From NCBI GenBank assembly GCA_965247245.1, contig CBDFGV010000003.1, positions 1,612,001 through 1,676,000 of the forward strand: a DNA stretch of 64,000 bases. Direction: 5' to 3'. The stretch comes from Tectiglobus sp965247245 (GTDB lineage: Bacteria; Pseudomonadota; Alphaproteobacteria; Rhizobiales; Hyphomicrobiaceae). This document shows positions 51,779 to 60,457 of the stretch, piece after piece (position 1 is the stretch's first letter; each line of letters opens with the position of its first letter). A program made the position numbers and the translations under genes. The notes beneath the pieces were generated by a model, which saw only the letters and a list, made by a program, of their open reading frames with translations, made no database searches and was not told where the DNA came from.

Positions 51779-53182
51779 CTACGGCGACAACGTTGCTGGC
51801 GGTGGCGGCGCATCTGGATCATCATCGCCAACCAGTTCTGCGGCACCATCACGGCCATAGATGTCAGGTCGGAACTCGATCCGGCCATCATCCTCGACCC
51901 AGGACGTGATGTACGAGAAGTGCACCGCCATCGGGCGAGTCAGTTTGACATCGAACTCCTTTGGCCGCTTTTCGCGCAGATCGAGAGGATCGGTTGTATC
52001 CAAAATACGGTTGATAGCATCTGGATCATTGAGGCCGGGTTCGTGCTTGGCAATCCACGACACCAGATCCATGACATTCTCAACCCGCACGCAACCCGCG
52101 CTGAAGGCACGATGGCGCTGTTTGAACAGCGGCTTCATCGGCGTGTCGTGCATGTAGACGATGTCTTTGTTGGGCATGTTGATGCGGACCAGCCCAAGTG
52201 CATTCCACGGACCGGGGTCTTGCCGGAACTTGATCTTTCGTGCGTCAGCCGTACGCCAATCAACGTTCTGCGTATCGATTTCGGGACCGCCGTAGAAGCC
52301 CTTTGCAGCGCGGATGCGCTCTTTATCAAGATAGTCGGGTTCGCGCACGAGTCGCGGAATAAGATCGAGATGTGCAACGCTGTCCGGTACGTGCCAGTAG
52401 GGGAAAAAATTCAGCCCCTTGATTGTCGCTTCGATTGACGGGGTCTGACGATCCGGCTTGCCAACGATGACACGGTGGCGCTTGCGAACTTCGAACTGCT
52501 CAACGGCTTCAAGCTGGAAACCTGCCACGTTAACCAGCACGTAGCGATCCTGATTGCCACCCTCCATCAGCGCGGCGATCCGCCTGCGGTTCAACATCAA
52601 CTGTTTCAGACGAGCTTCCGCCGTCACAGCCAGCTGTGCCCTGGTCGGCCTGTCCAAACGTCCTGAGACACGCAGTCCATGACGCTTCTGGAAATTCTTG
52701 ACGCCGAAAACAAGCCAGTCATCGAAATTGAAGCTGCCGGAATAATACTGTGCACCGCGCGCAGGAATATCGCCGGTGATAATGAGTTGACGGCGAATCG
52801 CCGGGATCGCTTCATTGTCGTCGCCTGGGCGAATAAGACGGATGGTTTTCGTCTTCGGCCAGCCGCCCTTCTGGACAACCTTCTGATAGTGAGCAATCGC
52901 GCGATCCATGCGTTCCAGCATTTCATCGCTGCGCAGTGGCACCGGACCTTGTCGCAGGTCATTCAGCTTCTGAGCCGATTGCCTGGCCCGCCGTGCGGCG
53001 CGCTTCTCTTTCTTGCCCTTATTGAAGACTTCGTCCCAGAAGCTGGTCTCTTGAGCCAGAGCCGAACGAGCGCCAACTACGCCGGCCACAGACCCGGACA
53101 GAACACCCAAGGCCTTGCGCCGGCTCAGCAGCGTCGGTTGCGGTTTAGAATTGCCGTTCAACTTGTCAGTTCGCTTCGACAT
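51779..53182 (-). CDS. L,D-transpeptidase (YcbB/LdtD-like) with putative peptidoglycan-binding domain
   Basis: 467 aa. The leader LLSRRKALGVLSGSVAGVVGARSALAQ has twin arginines, suggesting Tat export. A peptidoglycan-binding-like region (about 165-215; FDDWLVFGVKNFQKRHGLRVSGRLDRPTRAQL) precedes the YkuD domain at about 230-390. The latter carries MHDTPMKPLFKQRHRAFSAGCVRV with catalytic Cys and the His and Ser of the HxxxxxSxGCxR motif. It forms 3-3 crosslinks or anchors proteins to peptidoglycan. Most YcbB relatives use Sec, so the RR leader deserves testing. Confidence 0.87.
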   Translation of the reverse strand: MSKRTDKLNGNSKPQPTLLSRRKALGVLSGSVAGVVGARSALAQETSFWDEVFNKGKKEKRAARRARQSAQKLNDLRQGPVPLRSDEMLERMDRAIAHYQKVVQKGGWPKTKTIRLIRPGDDNEAIPAIRRQLIITGDIPARGAQYYSGSFNFDDWLVFGVKNFQKRHGLRVSGRLDRPTRAQLAVTAEARLKQLMLNRRRIAALMEGGNQDRYVLVNVAGFQLEAVEQFEVRKRHRVIVGKPDRQTPSIEATIKGLNFFPYWHVPDSVAHLDLIPRLVREPDYLDKERIRAAKGFYGGPEIDTQNVDWRTADARKIKFRQDPGPWNALGLVRINMPNKDIVYMHDTPMKPLFKQRHRAFSAGCVRVENVMDLVSWIAKHEPGLNDPDAINRILDTTDPLDLREKRPKEFDVKLTRPMAVHFSYITSWVEDDGRIEFRPDIYGRDGAAELVGDDDPDAPPPPATLSP

Positions 53183-53476
53183 TCGTTTCTCGCGTCCCTC
53201 AGACAGCTTGAATAGCCTGGCACCTAAGCTTGTTGCCTCGACAAGTCCACCTCTCGCAACCGCCTGAACGCGGTCGGATTTCGCTAAACGCTTATTCGCC
53301 CCTAGATACCGTGACTTGCTAACTCAAGCCACCCGATTGTCAATCAACAGCATGTGAGCGTTGGAGTTTTGCAACTGATAAGCAGCTCCCCGCGGCAAGT
53401 TTGTGGCATCACATTCAACTCGTTACACTATCGGTCCTGCATAAAATTCGGAATTCGTCGAGAAAAGGTCCGTGAA

Positions 53477-54259
53477 ATGAGCGAACAGCCTGTAAAATGG
53501 GCGGTCGATGACCGCGGTGTTGCAACTGTGACACTTAATCGTCCGGAACGAAACAACGCCTACAACGCCGAGCTGATTGCTGGATTACACGCGGCGATGG
53601 ACGATATTTGTGCAACGGACAACGCGCGGGTCGTGGTTCTCAAAGGCAATGGGCGGCACTTCCAGGCTGGCGCGGATCTGATCTGGATTAACCAAGTTCG
53701 AACCGGCTCGGCTCAGGACAATATCGACGCCTCCGGTTCAACGGCCCATGCCATCGACCGCCTCAATCGCCTGCCTCTGCCAACGGTTGCACTTGTCCAC
53801 GGATTCTGCGTCGGAGGTGGAACAGGCATCATCGCGGCTTGCGATGTGGTAATCGCCGCCGAGACCGCAAAGTTCGCCATTTCAGAGGTCCGGTGGGGTC
53901 TGACCGCATCAATCATCTTTCCACAACTCAACGACGCCATCGGTGTCCGCCAGCTCCGACGCTACGGCCTCACCGGGGAACGCTTCGACGCCGCTGAAGC
54001 GCGACGCATCGGTCTTGTGCATCAGGTTGTTGCTGATGACCAGTTGCAGGAAGAGGGAGGGCGGATCGTTTCCGCACTGTTGGAGAATGCACCAATCGGC
54101 ATTGCTGAGACCAAGCAAATTGCCTTGGCCCACGCGTTCGGGGATCTTTCGCCTGGCGATATGAACTGCCTGATTGCCAACCACGCCGCGAAACGTCAGA
54201 CAGACGAAGCCAAAGAAGGTTTGGCATCGTTTGCTGAGAAGCGTTCTGCCAATTGGTAA
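53477..54259 (+). CDS. enoyl-CoA hydratase/isomerase family protein
   Basis: 260 aa from the ATG at 53477 (AAAAGG upstream), discarding a longer open frame. The oxyanion-hole parts are HFQAGADLIW and GFCVGGGTGIIAACDVV, and the Glu in FAISEVRWGL matches the second catalytic Glu of enoyl-CoA hydratase. The first Glu position (GGGCE in the classical enzyme) is Thr/Gly here, so it may resemble methylglutaconyl-CoA hydratase or an isomerase. No beta-oxidation partner genes are adjacent. Confidence 0.85.
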   Translation: MSEQPVKWAVDDRGVATVTLNRPERNNAYNAELIAGLHAAMDDICATDNARVVVLKGNGRHFQAGADLIWINQVRTGSAQDNIDASGSTAHAIDRLNRLPLPTVALVHGFCVGGGTGIIAACDVVIAAETAKFAISEVRWGLTASIIFPQLNDAIGVRQLRRYGLTGERFDAAEARRIGLVHQVVADDQLQEEGGRIVSALLENAPIGIAETKQIALAHAFGDLSPGDMNCLIANHAAKRQTDEAKEGLASFAEKRSANW

Positions 54260-54364
54260 GTCGAAGTCTTTCGAGATCGGTCGCAGCCCAATCAATGCCG
54301 CTGCGACCGCGGTCAGCGCTCAGGTCTCGTCAGGTGATCACGGTTGGTATCCGCCGGTCGGCAA

Positions 54365-55066
54365 TCAGTACGGATTGCCCGGGCGCCTGATGTGACGACC
54401 GCGCCGCGGGCGGTACGCCGGGGTGCGGTGGTACGCGTTGACCGTATACCTGACGGCTCGGAGTCGCGGTCGATATGATCGATGAACGACACTGTTCGAT
54501 CCGCGCGCGACTTTCCGCACTTTCTGTCGTGCACGGCCCGTCACCACAATGCGCGTCCTCTTCATGCCGTGGCGACGCACCAGATTGTAGAACGTTCGCG
54601 CGTTTGACGTCCGCAAGCGAATGCACCCGTGCGACGCAGGACGGCCCAATCGGCTCACAGCCGTTGTGCCATGCGTTGCAATTCCCTGATTGAAGAAAAC
54701 CGAGCACGGCATCGGCGCCATATTGTATTTGCGTGAATGCCAGTTCTTTGCCATCCAGCCCGGACGGAAGCTGCCGCGTGGAGTCTCAAAACCACGCCGG
54801 CCCGATGAGATTGACCAGCGGTACAGACGCTTGCCGTTCGCGAAGACTGTCATGCGTTGCCGCGACAGGTCAATCGTTGCCTTCAACGTGGTTCGAGGTG
54901 GCTGCGGTTTAATGGTAACAGCAGTCGTTCTCAATGTTGACTTGGCAACCGTCGTGCGACCGGTCTTCGCGACACTCTCCGGACTAATCGCCGGCATCGC
55001 CGTTACCATGCCCGGCATGGCAACAACAGCAACAGCCAGCGCAAAGCCGGTCAATTGTTTACGCAT
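54365..55066 (-). CDS. L,D-transpeptidase family protein (YkuD), basic tail
   Basis: 233 aa with a Sec signal peptide (about 1-23). The YkuD domain at about 60-175 contains SIDLSRQRMTVFANGKRLYRW-like core, GSFRPGWMAKNWHSRKYN and the catalytic block THGTTAVSRLGRPASHGCIRL (His, Ser, Cys). A strongly basic Arg/Tyr-rich tail of about 55 residues follows. It is paralogous to the gene just upstream at 55220. Confidence 0.88.
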   Translation of the reverse strand: MRKQLTGFALAVAVVAMPGMVTAMPAISPESVAKTGRTTVAKSTLRTTAVTIKPQPPRTTLKATIDLSRQRMTVFANGKRLYRWSISSGRRGFETPRGSFRPGWMAKNWHSRKYNMAPMPCSVFFNQGIATHGTTAVSRLGRPASHGCIRLRTSNARTFYNLVRRHGMKRTRIVVTGRARQKVRKVARGSNSVVHRSYRPRLRAVRYTVNAYHRTPAYRPRRGRHIRRPGNPY

Positions 55067-55219
55067 GATTTACTCCACGCCTACTCGCCCTGTTCGACAT
55101 CGCCGCTGCATGACGCGCATCTTGTTTTGTTTTCAGCGCGCAGCGTATCGATGCCGATTGAGTTGCACTGGCACTCAGCGCAACCCAGCAGACATGTTCT
55201 CACAATGCGGTTATCAAAT

Positions 55220-55651
55220 TCAGTACGTGACGACGATCCGTGTCCGTCGCGGCCCATGGCGTCGAACCAGATTAAACAACCGCGCAGCATTTCCGCGCGC
55301 CAAACGCACGCAACCGTGCGAGGCCGGACGGCCAAGCTGGCGAACATAGTTGGAACCGTGAATCGCCACGCCGCCGATAAAGAAGATCGAATGTGGCATC
55401 GGCGACCAGTTGTACTTTCGCGAATGCCAGCTACGCTCCAGGCGCGTTGGACGGAAAGACCCGGTCGGTGTGCGATAGCCACGCTTACCAGTCGACACTT
55501 TCCAGACATGCCGCAAGCCGCCGTTGACATAGACGTGCATTCTCTGTGAGCTGATATCGACCTTCACACGCACGGTCGCCTGCGCCGCGGTTATACCCAT
55601 CATTGTCAGCGATGCCAGGGCAGCGATCGCCGTCGACCAAATACGCAACAT
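55220..55651 (-). CDS. L,D-transpeptidase family protein (YkuD), minimal
   Basis: 143 aa from the ATG at 55651 (AAGGAG six bases upstream); a start seven codons earlier is weaker. Signal peptide about 1-25 (ITAAQA). It is little more than one YkuD domain: HVWKVSTGKRGYRTPTGSFRP, ERSWHSRKYNWSPMPHSIFF and IHGSNYVRQLGRPASHGCVRLARG with His, Ser and Cys. Shared segments with the neighbour (SRKYN..PMP.S.FF, RLGRPASHGC / QLGRPASHGC, NLVRRHG) show a tandem duplication. Confidence 0.88.
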   Translation of the reverse strand: MLRIWSTAIAALASLTMMGITAAQATVRVKVDISSQRMHVYVNGGLRHVWKVSTGKRGYRTPTGSFRPTRLERSWHSRKYNWSPMPHSIFFIGGVAIHGSNYVRQLGRPASHGCVRLARGNAARLFNLVRRHGPRRTRIVVTY

Positions 55652-55863
55652 TTCAAACTCCTTGTGGTCCAACAGCCCGACTCGACGAGTACGAGACGCA
55701 TACTCACCGGTCGTTAACCATGATTATGAGCGCTAGCGTGAACGCATCACAAGCGCCCGCTCTCCCATAGGTCGTCAAATGCGTGGGATCGGTTCGATTT
55801 TCCGGACTGCTGTGGTGCCAAGGCCGCAATGGAGAACCGGCTGGATCGCAATCAGACGTCTGC

Positions 55864-57309
55864 TCAACGCCCGACTTTGACTTTCTCGTAAGACGCAAGC
55901 GCGCGTTGACGAGCCATGGCGTGATCGACAATAGGCTCGGGATAGGTTTGCCCCAGCACGATATCGCAACTGCGTAATTCTAGCTCGGGACACGTCCAAG
56001 GTGCATGAAGATAACGGTTCGGAAGGTCAGCTATTTCCGGCACCCATCGCCTGACGTAGACGCCATCGGGATCGAATTTCTCGCCCTGTGTGATGGGATT
56101 GAAAATGCGGAAATACGGCGCCGCGTCCGCTCCGCTACCGGCGACCCACTGCCAACTTGCAGCGTTGGACGCCAGATCGGCATCGACGAGGCAATCCCAG
56201 AACCAGGCTTCACCCGCCTGCCATGGTTGCAGGAGATGCTTGGTGAGAAACGACGCCACAATCATCCGCACCCGGTTATGCATCCAGCCCGTATGCCAAA
56301 GCTCACGCATGCCGGCATCGACAATCGGGTAACCAGTTTGTCCCCTCTGCCAGGCTTCGCAAATCTCAGAGTTGTCCTGCCAGGGAAACGCATTGAAGTT
56401 ATCGCGAAACGCCGTGTCCGGCAGGTTCGGCCAATGATAGAGAAGATGGTAGGAAAAATCGCGCCAGACGAGTTCCTTGCGGAAGACTTCGAGATCGGCC
56501 TCGGCTTGAGGCCGCTTGGCCGCCTCCATGACGGCTGCATGCCAACATACCGCGGGACTGATCTCGCCAAAGCGAAGATGCGGCGACAGGCGAGACGTGG
56601 CTGGCAGGTCCGGCCGGTCGCGCTGTTCTGCGTAGGCGAAACCGTCATCGCTGAGAAACGTCCCTAGTCTCTGCCGGGCAGCCTCTTCACCGGCCACCCA
56701 ACTTTCACGCAGACCACCAGCCCAATCCGGTCGGCTTGGCAACAACGCCCAGGCGTCCAGCTCATCACTTTCGACACCATCGGTAGCAACCTTGATGTCT
56801 GCCGGAATGTCGACGGGACTGCGGACATCTTGCTGCGATAGCGCACGCCAGAACGGCGTATAGACCTTGAATGGCTGGCCAGCCTTTGTCGTCAGTTGAT
56901 CCGGGTCATGCAGCAGGCTGCCGCCATAACGCTTCAACGGAACATCACGCTCACTCAGCACTGAATGGAGCGATCTCTCAAGCTCACCCGCCCACGGCTC
57001 ATAGGCACGACTGCAATAGACGCCGCTGGCACCGACCTCGTCAGCCATTTCCTGCAGTATGATCAACGGATCGCCCTGCCGCAGAACAAGCTTGCCGCCG
57101 CGCTCTTGCCAAGCTGCCTGAAGCTTTTGCAGGCTGTGATGCAACCACCATTGCGATGCACCGCCGAGCTTACGCTGCCCAGGCCATTGGGTGTCCAGGA
57201 TGTAAACAGGAAGAATGGCCTGACCGGTGGCGCAGGCAGCCGCCAGCGATGGCAGGTCCCTTAATCGTAGATCATTCCGGTACCAGAGGATGATTGGCCC
57301 AGCCGCCAT
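55864..57309 (-). CDS. phrB: deoxyribodipyrimidine photo-lyase
   Basis: 481 aa. An N-terminal alpha/beta photolyase domain (PIILWYRNDLRLRDLPSL ... GASGVYCSRAYEPW) leads to the C-terminal FAD-binding helical domain. The latter includes YPIVDAGMRELWHTGWMHNRVRMIVASFLTKHLL, WFWDCLVDADLASNAASWQWVAGSGADAAPYFRIFNP and YVRRWVPEI, the FAD and DNA contact regions of class I CPD photolyases. It repairs cyclobutane pyrimidine dimers using blue light. It lies 117 bases downstream of the TPR gene on the same strand. Confidence 0.93.
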   Translation of the reverse strand: MAAGPIILWYRNDLRLRDLPSLAAACATGQAILPVYILDTQWPGQRKLGGASQWWLHHSLQKLQAAWQERGGKLVLRQGDPLIILQEMADEVGASGVYCSRAYEPWAGELERSLHSVLSERDVPLKRYGGSLLHDPDQLTTKAGQPFKVYTPFWRALSQQDVRSPVDIPADIKVATDGVESDELDAWALLPSRPDWAGGLRESWVAGEEAARQRLGTFLSDDGFAYAEQRDRPDLPATSRLSPHLRFGEISPAVCWHAAVMEAAKRPQAEADLEVFRKELVWRDFSYHLLYHWPNLPDTAFRDNFNAFPWQDNSEICEAWQRGQTGYPIVDAGMRELWHTGWMHNRVRMIVASFLTKHLLQPWQAGEAWFWDCLVDADLASNAASWQWVAGSGADAAPYFRIFNPITQGEKFDPDGVYVRRWVPEIADLPNRYLHAPWTCPELELRSCDIVLGQTYPEPIVDHAMARQRALASYEKVKVGR

Positions 57310-57426
57310 GCCGCCCTACAATCTTGTCGCTGTCGTTCTTATCGCTGTCGTTGACTATCTTACGTCAGCCCGCGCCATCAGATCACCACGCAGCCCAGGT
57401 GACCACGGCTCATCGAACCATATCGA

Positions 57427-59172
57427 TTAGTTGCCGAACAGCGTATCGAACAATGTCTTTGGTTTCCGTCTGCGGCGCCGAGCCCGTCGCTTGCGTCTCG
57501 GACGAGCACGTTCCGCATTGTTCGCCCAAGGCGCCCAGAACGGTGTCCCACTATCATCAACCCGCCGGCGGCGAGCCCGCGCACGTGATCTTGGCGCCAC
57601 CCCGGTGATCGACTCCTGCCGTGGCAACACTCCGTAGATATGTTTCGACGTCAACCCATCGATGCTAGCAACAGTGACTTCCGCCTCGGTCCACGTCCAA
57701 TTGGACTTTTGCTTGCCTCGGCGATCGGGCACCAAATCCAAAACTTCATTCCGGGACATGTTGATAAGAGCAACGTACTCAACGTCCACCTCACCAGATC
57801 GTCCCTTGGTCTTACCCACCGAGAACCGCAACAATCCTACCTGCCTGGGCGGTTCGCCACGCTCTTCCCACTCCACAATCCGTGGCTGGCCCTGGCTCAT
57901 CATCTCAAGCGGCACGCGTAGGCCACTGAGATCCTGATGCGTCGCGTAGAATTTCTGGCGATCCAAAATGATGCGCCACGGACCGAACGACAGATCTTCA
58001 AGAACGCGCGCCTGATTGGGAACCGGTTGACCGAGACGGGCGAGGCCATACTCAGCTGTTTTCAGCGTTGGGTCGAGCGCCAGTGCCGCCCCGAAACTTT
58101 CAATCGCTGACTGCGTCTCGGCAAGCGCCTCTTCGATTTCGCCTTTTGCCCAAAGTACCTTGGCATTCTTAGGCGCAAGCCCCATGGCTTTGCTGATCTC
58201 TTGCGCACCAAGCTCAGGCTGGCCCTGCTTCTTGTACATCAACGCACGATAGGCAAACGACAAGCCAGCGCGCGGTTCAATCTCTAGCGCACGCGCAATG
58301 TCCTGCTCTGCCAGATCGAAAGCATCGAGAAGGACGTAGGCGTGACCCCGTTCCCGGTAGGCAGTTGCTGACTGCGGTCGTAGCTCAATCACCTTGGTAA
58401 AATCATTGACCGCAGCTTCGACCTTTCGGGTCTCAAGATACGCGCGGCCGCGCGCCAGATAGGCACCGACCACTGATGGATCAAATGCAATTGCCCGGCT
58501 GAGATCCTCCGCAGCTTTCTCATAATCCCCGAGATCGGCATGAGCCTGCCCACGCAAGCGGAACCCCAGCGCGAAGCGTGGGTCATTCAGCAAGGCCTTG
58601 TTGAGATCCCGCATCGCCGCATAGGGACGCCCGCGAGCCAGATTGATCCGCGCCCGACCGGCCAGCGGCGGCGCCTGAGAGGGCGCCAGCTTGACGGCCT
58701 GGGTGTAGTCTTCTGCAGCAATGCTGAACTGGCGCTTTTTGACGAACGCCGCGGCACGATTGTTGTAAGCCGCGATGTACCCCGGCCCCAAAACAATGGC
58801 GCGGTTGAAATCCTTCAAAGCTTCATCTGACAGCCCGAGCGAAAGCAGAAGGCTGCCACGGTTGTTATAGGCGGCCGCATATTCCGGGAACAGGCGAATG
58901 CCCTGATTGAAATCCTCCAACGCCTTTTTGGTCTTGCCGGTGCGCATGTGGACAACACCGCGGTCCGTCAGGATGACACCCTTCCGGTCATTGGTCAGCT
59001 GATCGTCGAGCAAAGCCTCGGTGTAAAGCTCGATCGCGACTTGGAACTGACCCTTGTTGAATGCAAGCCCCGCCTTCGTTGCCTTGACCAGGCCCGGCAT
59101 TTCATCAGCCGCCTGCACGGTTGCTAACAGCGGGAAAGCCCAAAGCAGTATGGCGAAGAGTAAGTGGCGCAT
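57427..59172 (-). CDS. exported tetratricopeptide-repeat protein with basic C-terminus
   Basis: 581 aa with a Sec signal peptide (about 1-21). Roughly ten TPR units fill about 30-385, with regular patterns such as AAYNNRGSLLLSLGLSDEALKDFNRAI. Residues about 395-520 form a separate beta-rich domain (PWRIILDRQKFYATH ... VEYVALINMSRNEVLDLVP). The last ~60 residues are Arg-rich (runs such as RRKRRARRRRRK), perhaps binding nucleic acid or acidic lipids. A periplasmic scaffold role is likely, but no function can be assigned. Confidence 0.8.
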   Translation of the reverse strand: MRHLLFAILLWAFPLLATVQAADEMPGLVKATKAGLAFNKGQFQVAIELYTEALLDDQLTNDRKGVILTDRGVVHMRTGKTKKALEDFNQGIRLFPEYAAAYNNRGSLLLSLGLSDEALKDFNRAIVLGPGYIAAYNNRAAAFVKKRQFSIAAEDYTQAVKLAPSQAPPLAGRARINLARGRPYAAMRDLNKALLNDPRFALGFRLRGQAHADLGDYEKAAEDLSRAIAFDPSVVGAYLARGRAYLETRKVEAAVNDFTKVIELRPQSATAYRERGHAYVLLDAFDLAEQDIARALEIEPRAGLSFAYRALMYKKQGQPELGAQEISKAMGLAPKNAKVLWAKGEIEEALAETQSAIESFGAALALDPTLKTAEYGLARLGQPVPNQARVLEDLSFGPWRIILDRQKFYATHQDLSGLRVPLEMMSQGQPRIVEWEERGEPPRQVGLLRFSVGKTKGRSGEVDVEYVALINMSRNEVLDLVPDRRGKQKSNWTWTEAEVTVASIDGLTSKHIYGVLPRQESITGVAPRSRARARRRRVDDSGTPFWAPWANNAERARPRRKRRARRRRRKPKTLFDTLFGN

Positions 59173-59306
59173 ATTTCAAACCAATGGCATCAAGCCCGAA
59201 CCGCATTGCGCCCGAAGGACCGCCAAGCCGGCGACTCAGGCGCTGTTTGGTCGACTATAGCATCTAAGCCACACGATCGGTGTCCATTCTAAGGCACAAT
59301 CCCCGA

Positions 59307-60395
59307 TCAAGCGCCGCTCGCGACCAGGCTCGCAATGGCATCGCCCAATTCCTGCGTGTTTGCCTTGCCGCCCATGTCAGCGGTCAAAGCCGTGCGATCC
59401 TTGATAACATGCTCAATTGCATCAACAATTGCCTTCGCCGCCTGTGGATGCCCCAGGTGCTCCAACATCATGGCACCGGACCAAATCTGCCCGATCGGAT
59501 TGGAGATGTTCTGACCGGCAATGTCCGGCGCGCTGCCGTGCACCGGTTCAAACATCGACGGATAGTCTTTTTCGGGGTTGATGTTGCCGCCCGGAGCGAT
59601 GGCAATCGTACCAGTCGTTGCAGGGCCAAGATCGGATAGGATATCGCCGAACAGGTTGGAGCCGACAATTACATCGAACCAATCCGGATTGCGGACCAGA
59701 TGCGCTGTCAGAATATCGATATGATACTGCTCGGTCTTAAAGTCCGGGTATTCCTTGCCAATTGCTTCGAAGCGCTCATCCCAGTACGGCATTGAAATCG
59801 AAATGCCGTTCGACTTGGTCGCGGACGTGACAGATTTCTTGCCTTCGGATTTGGCGAGCTCGAAAGCGTAGCGCATCACGCGATCGCACCCCTTGCGCGT
59901 GAAAATGGCCTGCTGCACCGCCATCTCCAGATCTGTACCTTCGAACTGGCGCCCACCAACGGACGAATACTCGCCCTCGTTGTTCTCGCGCACGATCCAG
60001 TAATCGATATCGCCAGGTTCACGTCCAGCCAGTGGGCAGGGAAGCCCCTCGAAGAGACGGACAGGGCGCAAATTGATGTACTGCTGGAACTCCCGTCGGA
60101 TAGGGATCAACAACCCCCACAGCGAAACGTGATCGGGCACGCCAGGAAAACCAACCGCACCCAGGAACACGGCATCGCTATCGCGGATCTGGTCGAGGCC
60201 ATCCTCCGGCATCATCGCGCCGGTCTTGTGGAAGCGCTCACAGCTCCAATCGTAGTCGGTAAACTTGAAGGCCAGATCAAACCGCCGGGCTGCTGCCTCG
60301 AGCACCTTGATGCCTTCCGGCACGACCTCATGTCCGATGCCATCACCGGGGATCACTGCGATCTTCATCTCGTTGGATTTGCTTGCCTCAGCCAC
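59307..60395 (-). CDS. tartrate dehydrogenase / D-malate dehydrogenase family (isocitrate/isopropylmalate fold)
   Basis: 362 aa from a GTG at 60395 with GGGGAG eight bases upstream; an ATG nine codons later lies right before the conserved IAVIPGDGIGHEVVPEG start. Other marks: DYWIVRENNEGEYSSVGGRQFEG, the substrate-binding Arg, Lys in VTSATKSNGIS and IVGSNLFGDILSDLG with the metal Asp. The ENNEGEYS type favours tartrate/D-malate dehydrogenase (TtuC/DmlA) over isopropylmalate dehydrogenase. It is NAD-dependent and decarboxylating. It stands alone on this strand. Confidence 0.85.
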   Translation of the reverse strand: MAEASKSNEMKIAVIPGDGIGHEVVPEGIKVLEAAARRFDLAFKFTDYDWSCERFHKTGAMMPEDGLDQIRDSDAVFLGAVGFPGVPDHVSLWGLLIPIRREFQQYINLRPVRLFEGLPCPLAGREPGDIDYWIVRENNEGEYSSVGGRQFEGTDLEMAVQQAIFTRKGCDRVMRYAFELAKSEGKKSVTSATKSNGISISMPYWDERFEAIGKEYPDFKTEQYHIDILTAHLVRNPDWFDVIVGSNLFGDILSDLGPATTGTIAIAPGGNINPEKDYPSMFEPVHGSAPDIAGQNISNPIGQIWSGAMMLEHLGHPQAAKAIVDAIEHVIKDRTALTADMGGKANTQELGDAIASLVASGA

Positions 60396-60457
60396 GGCGT
60401 TATCTCCCCAATGTTTGTCGTTCTCAGCAGCGGTTCATCTTCGACTTTGTGACGGTC

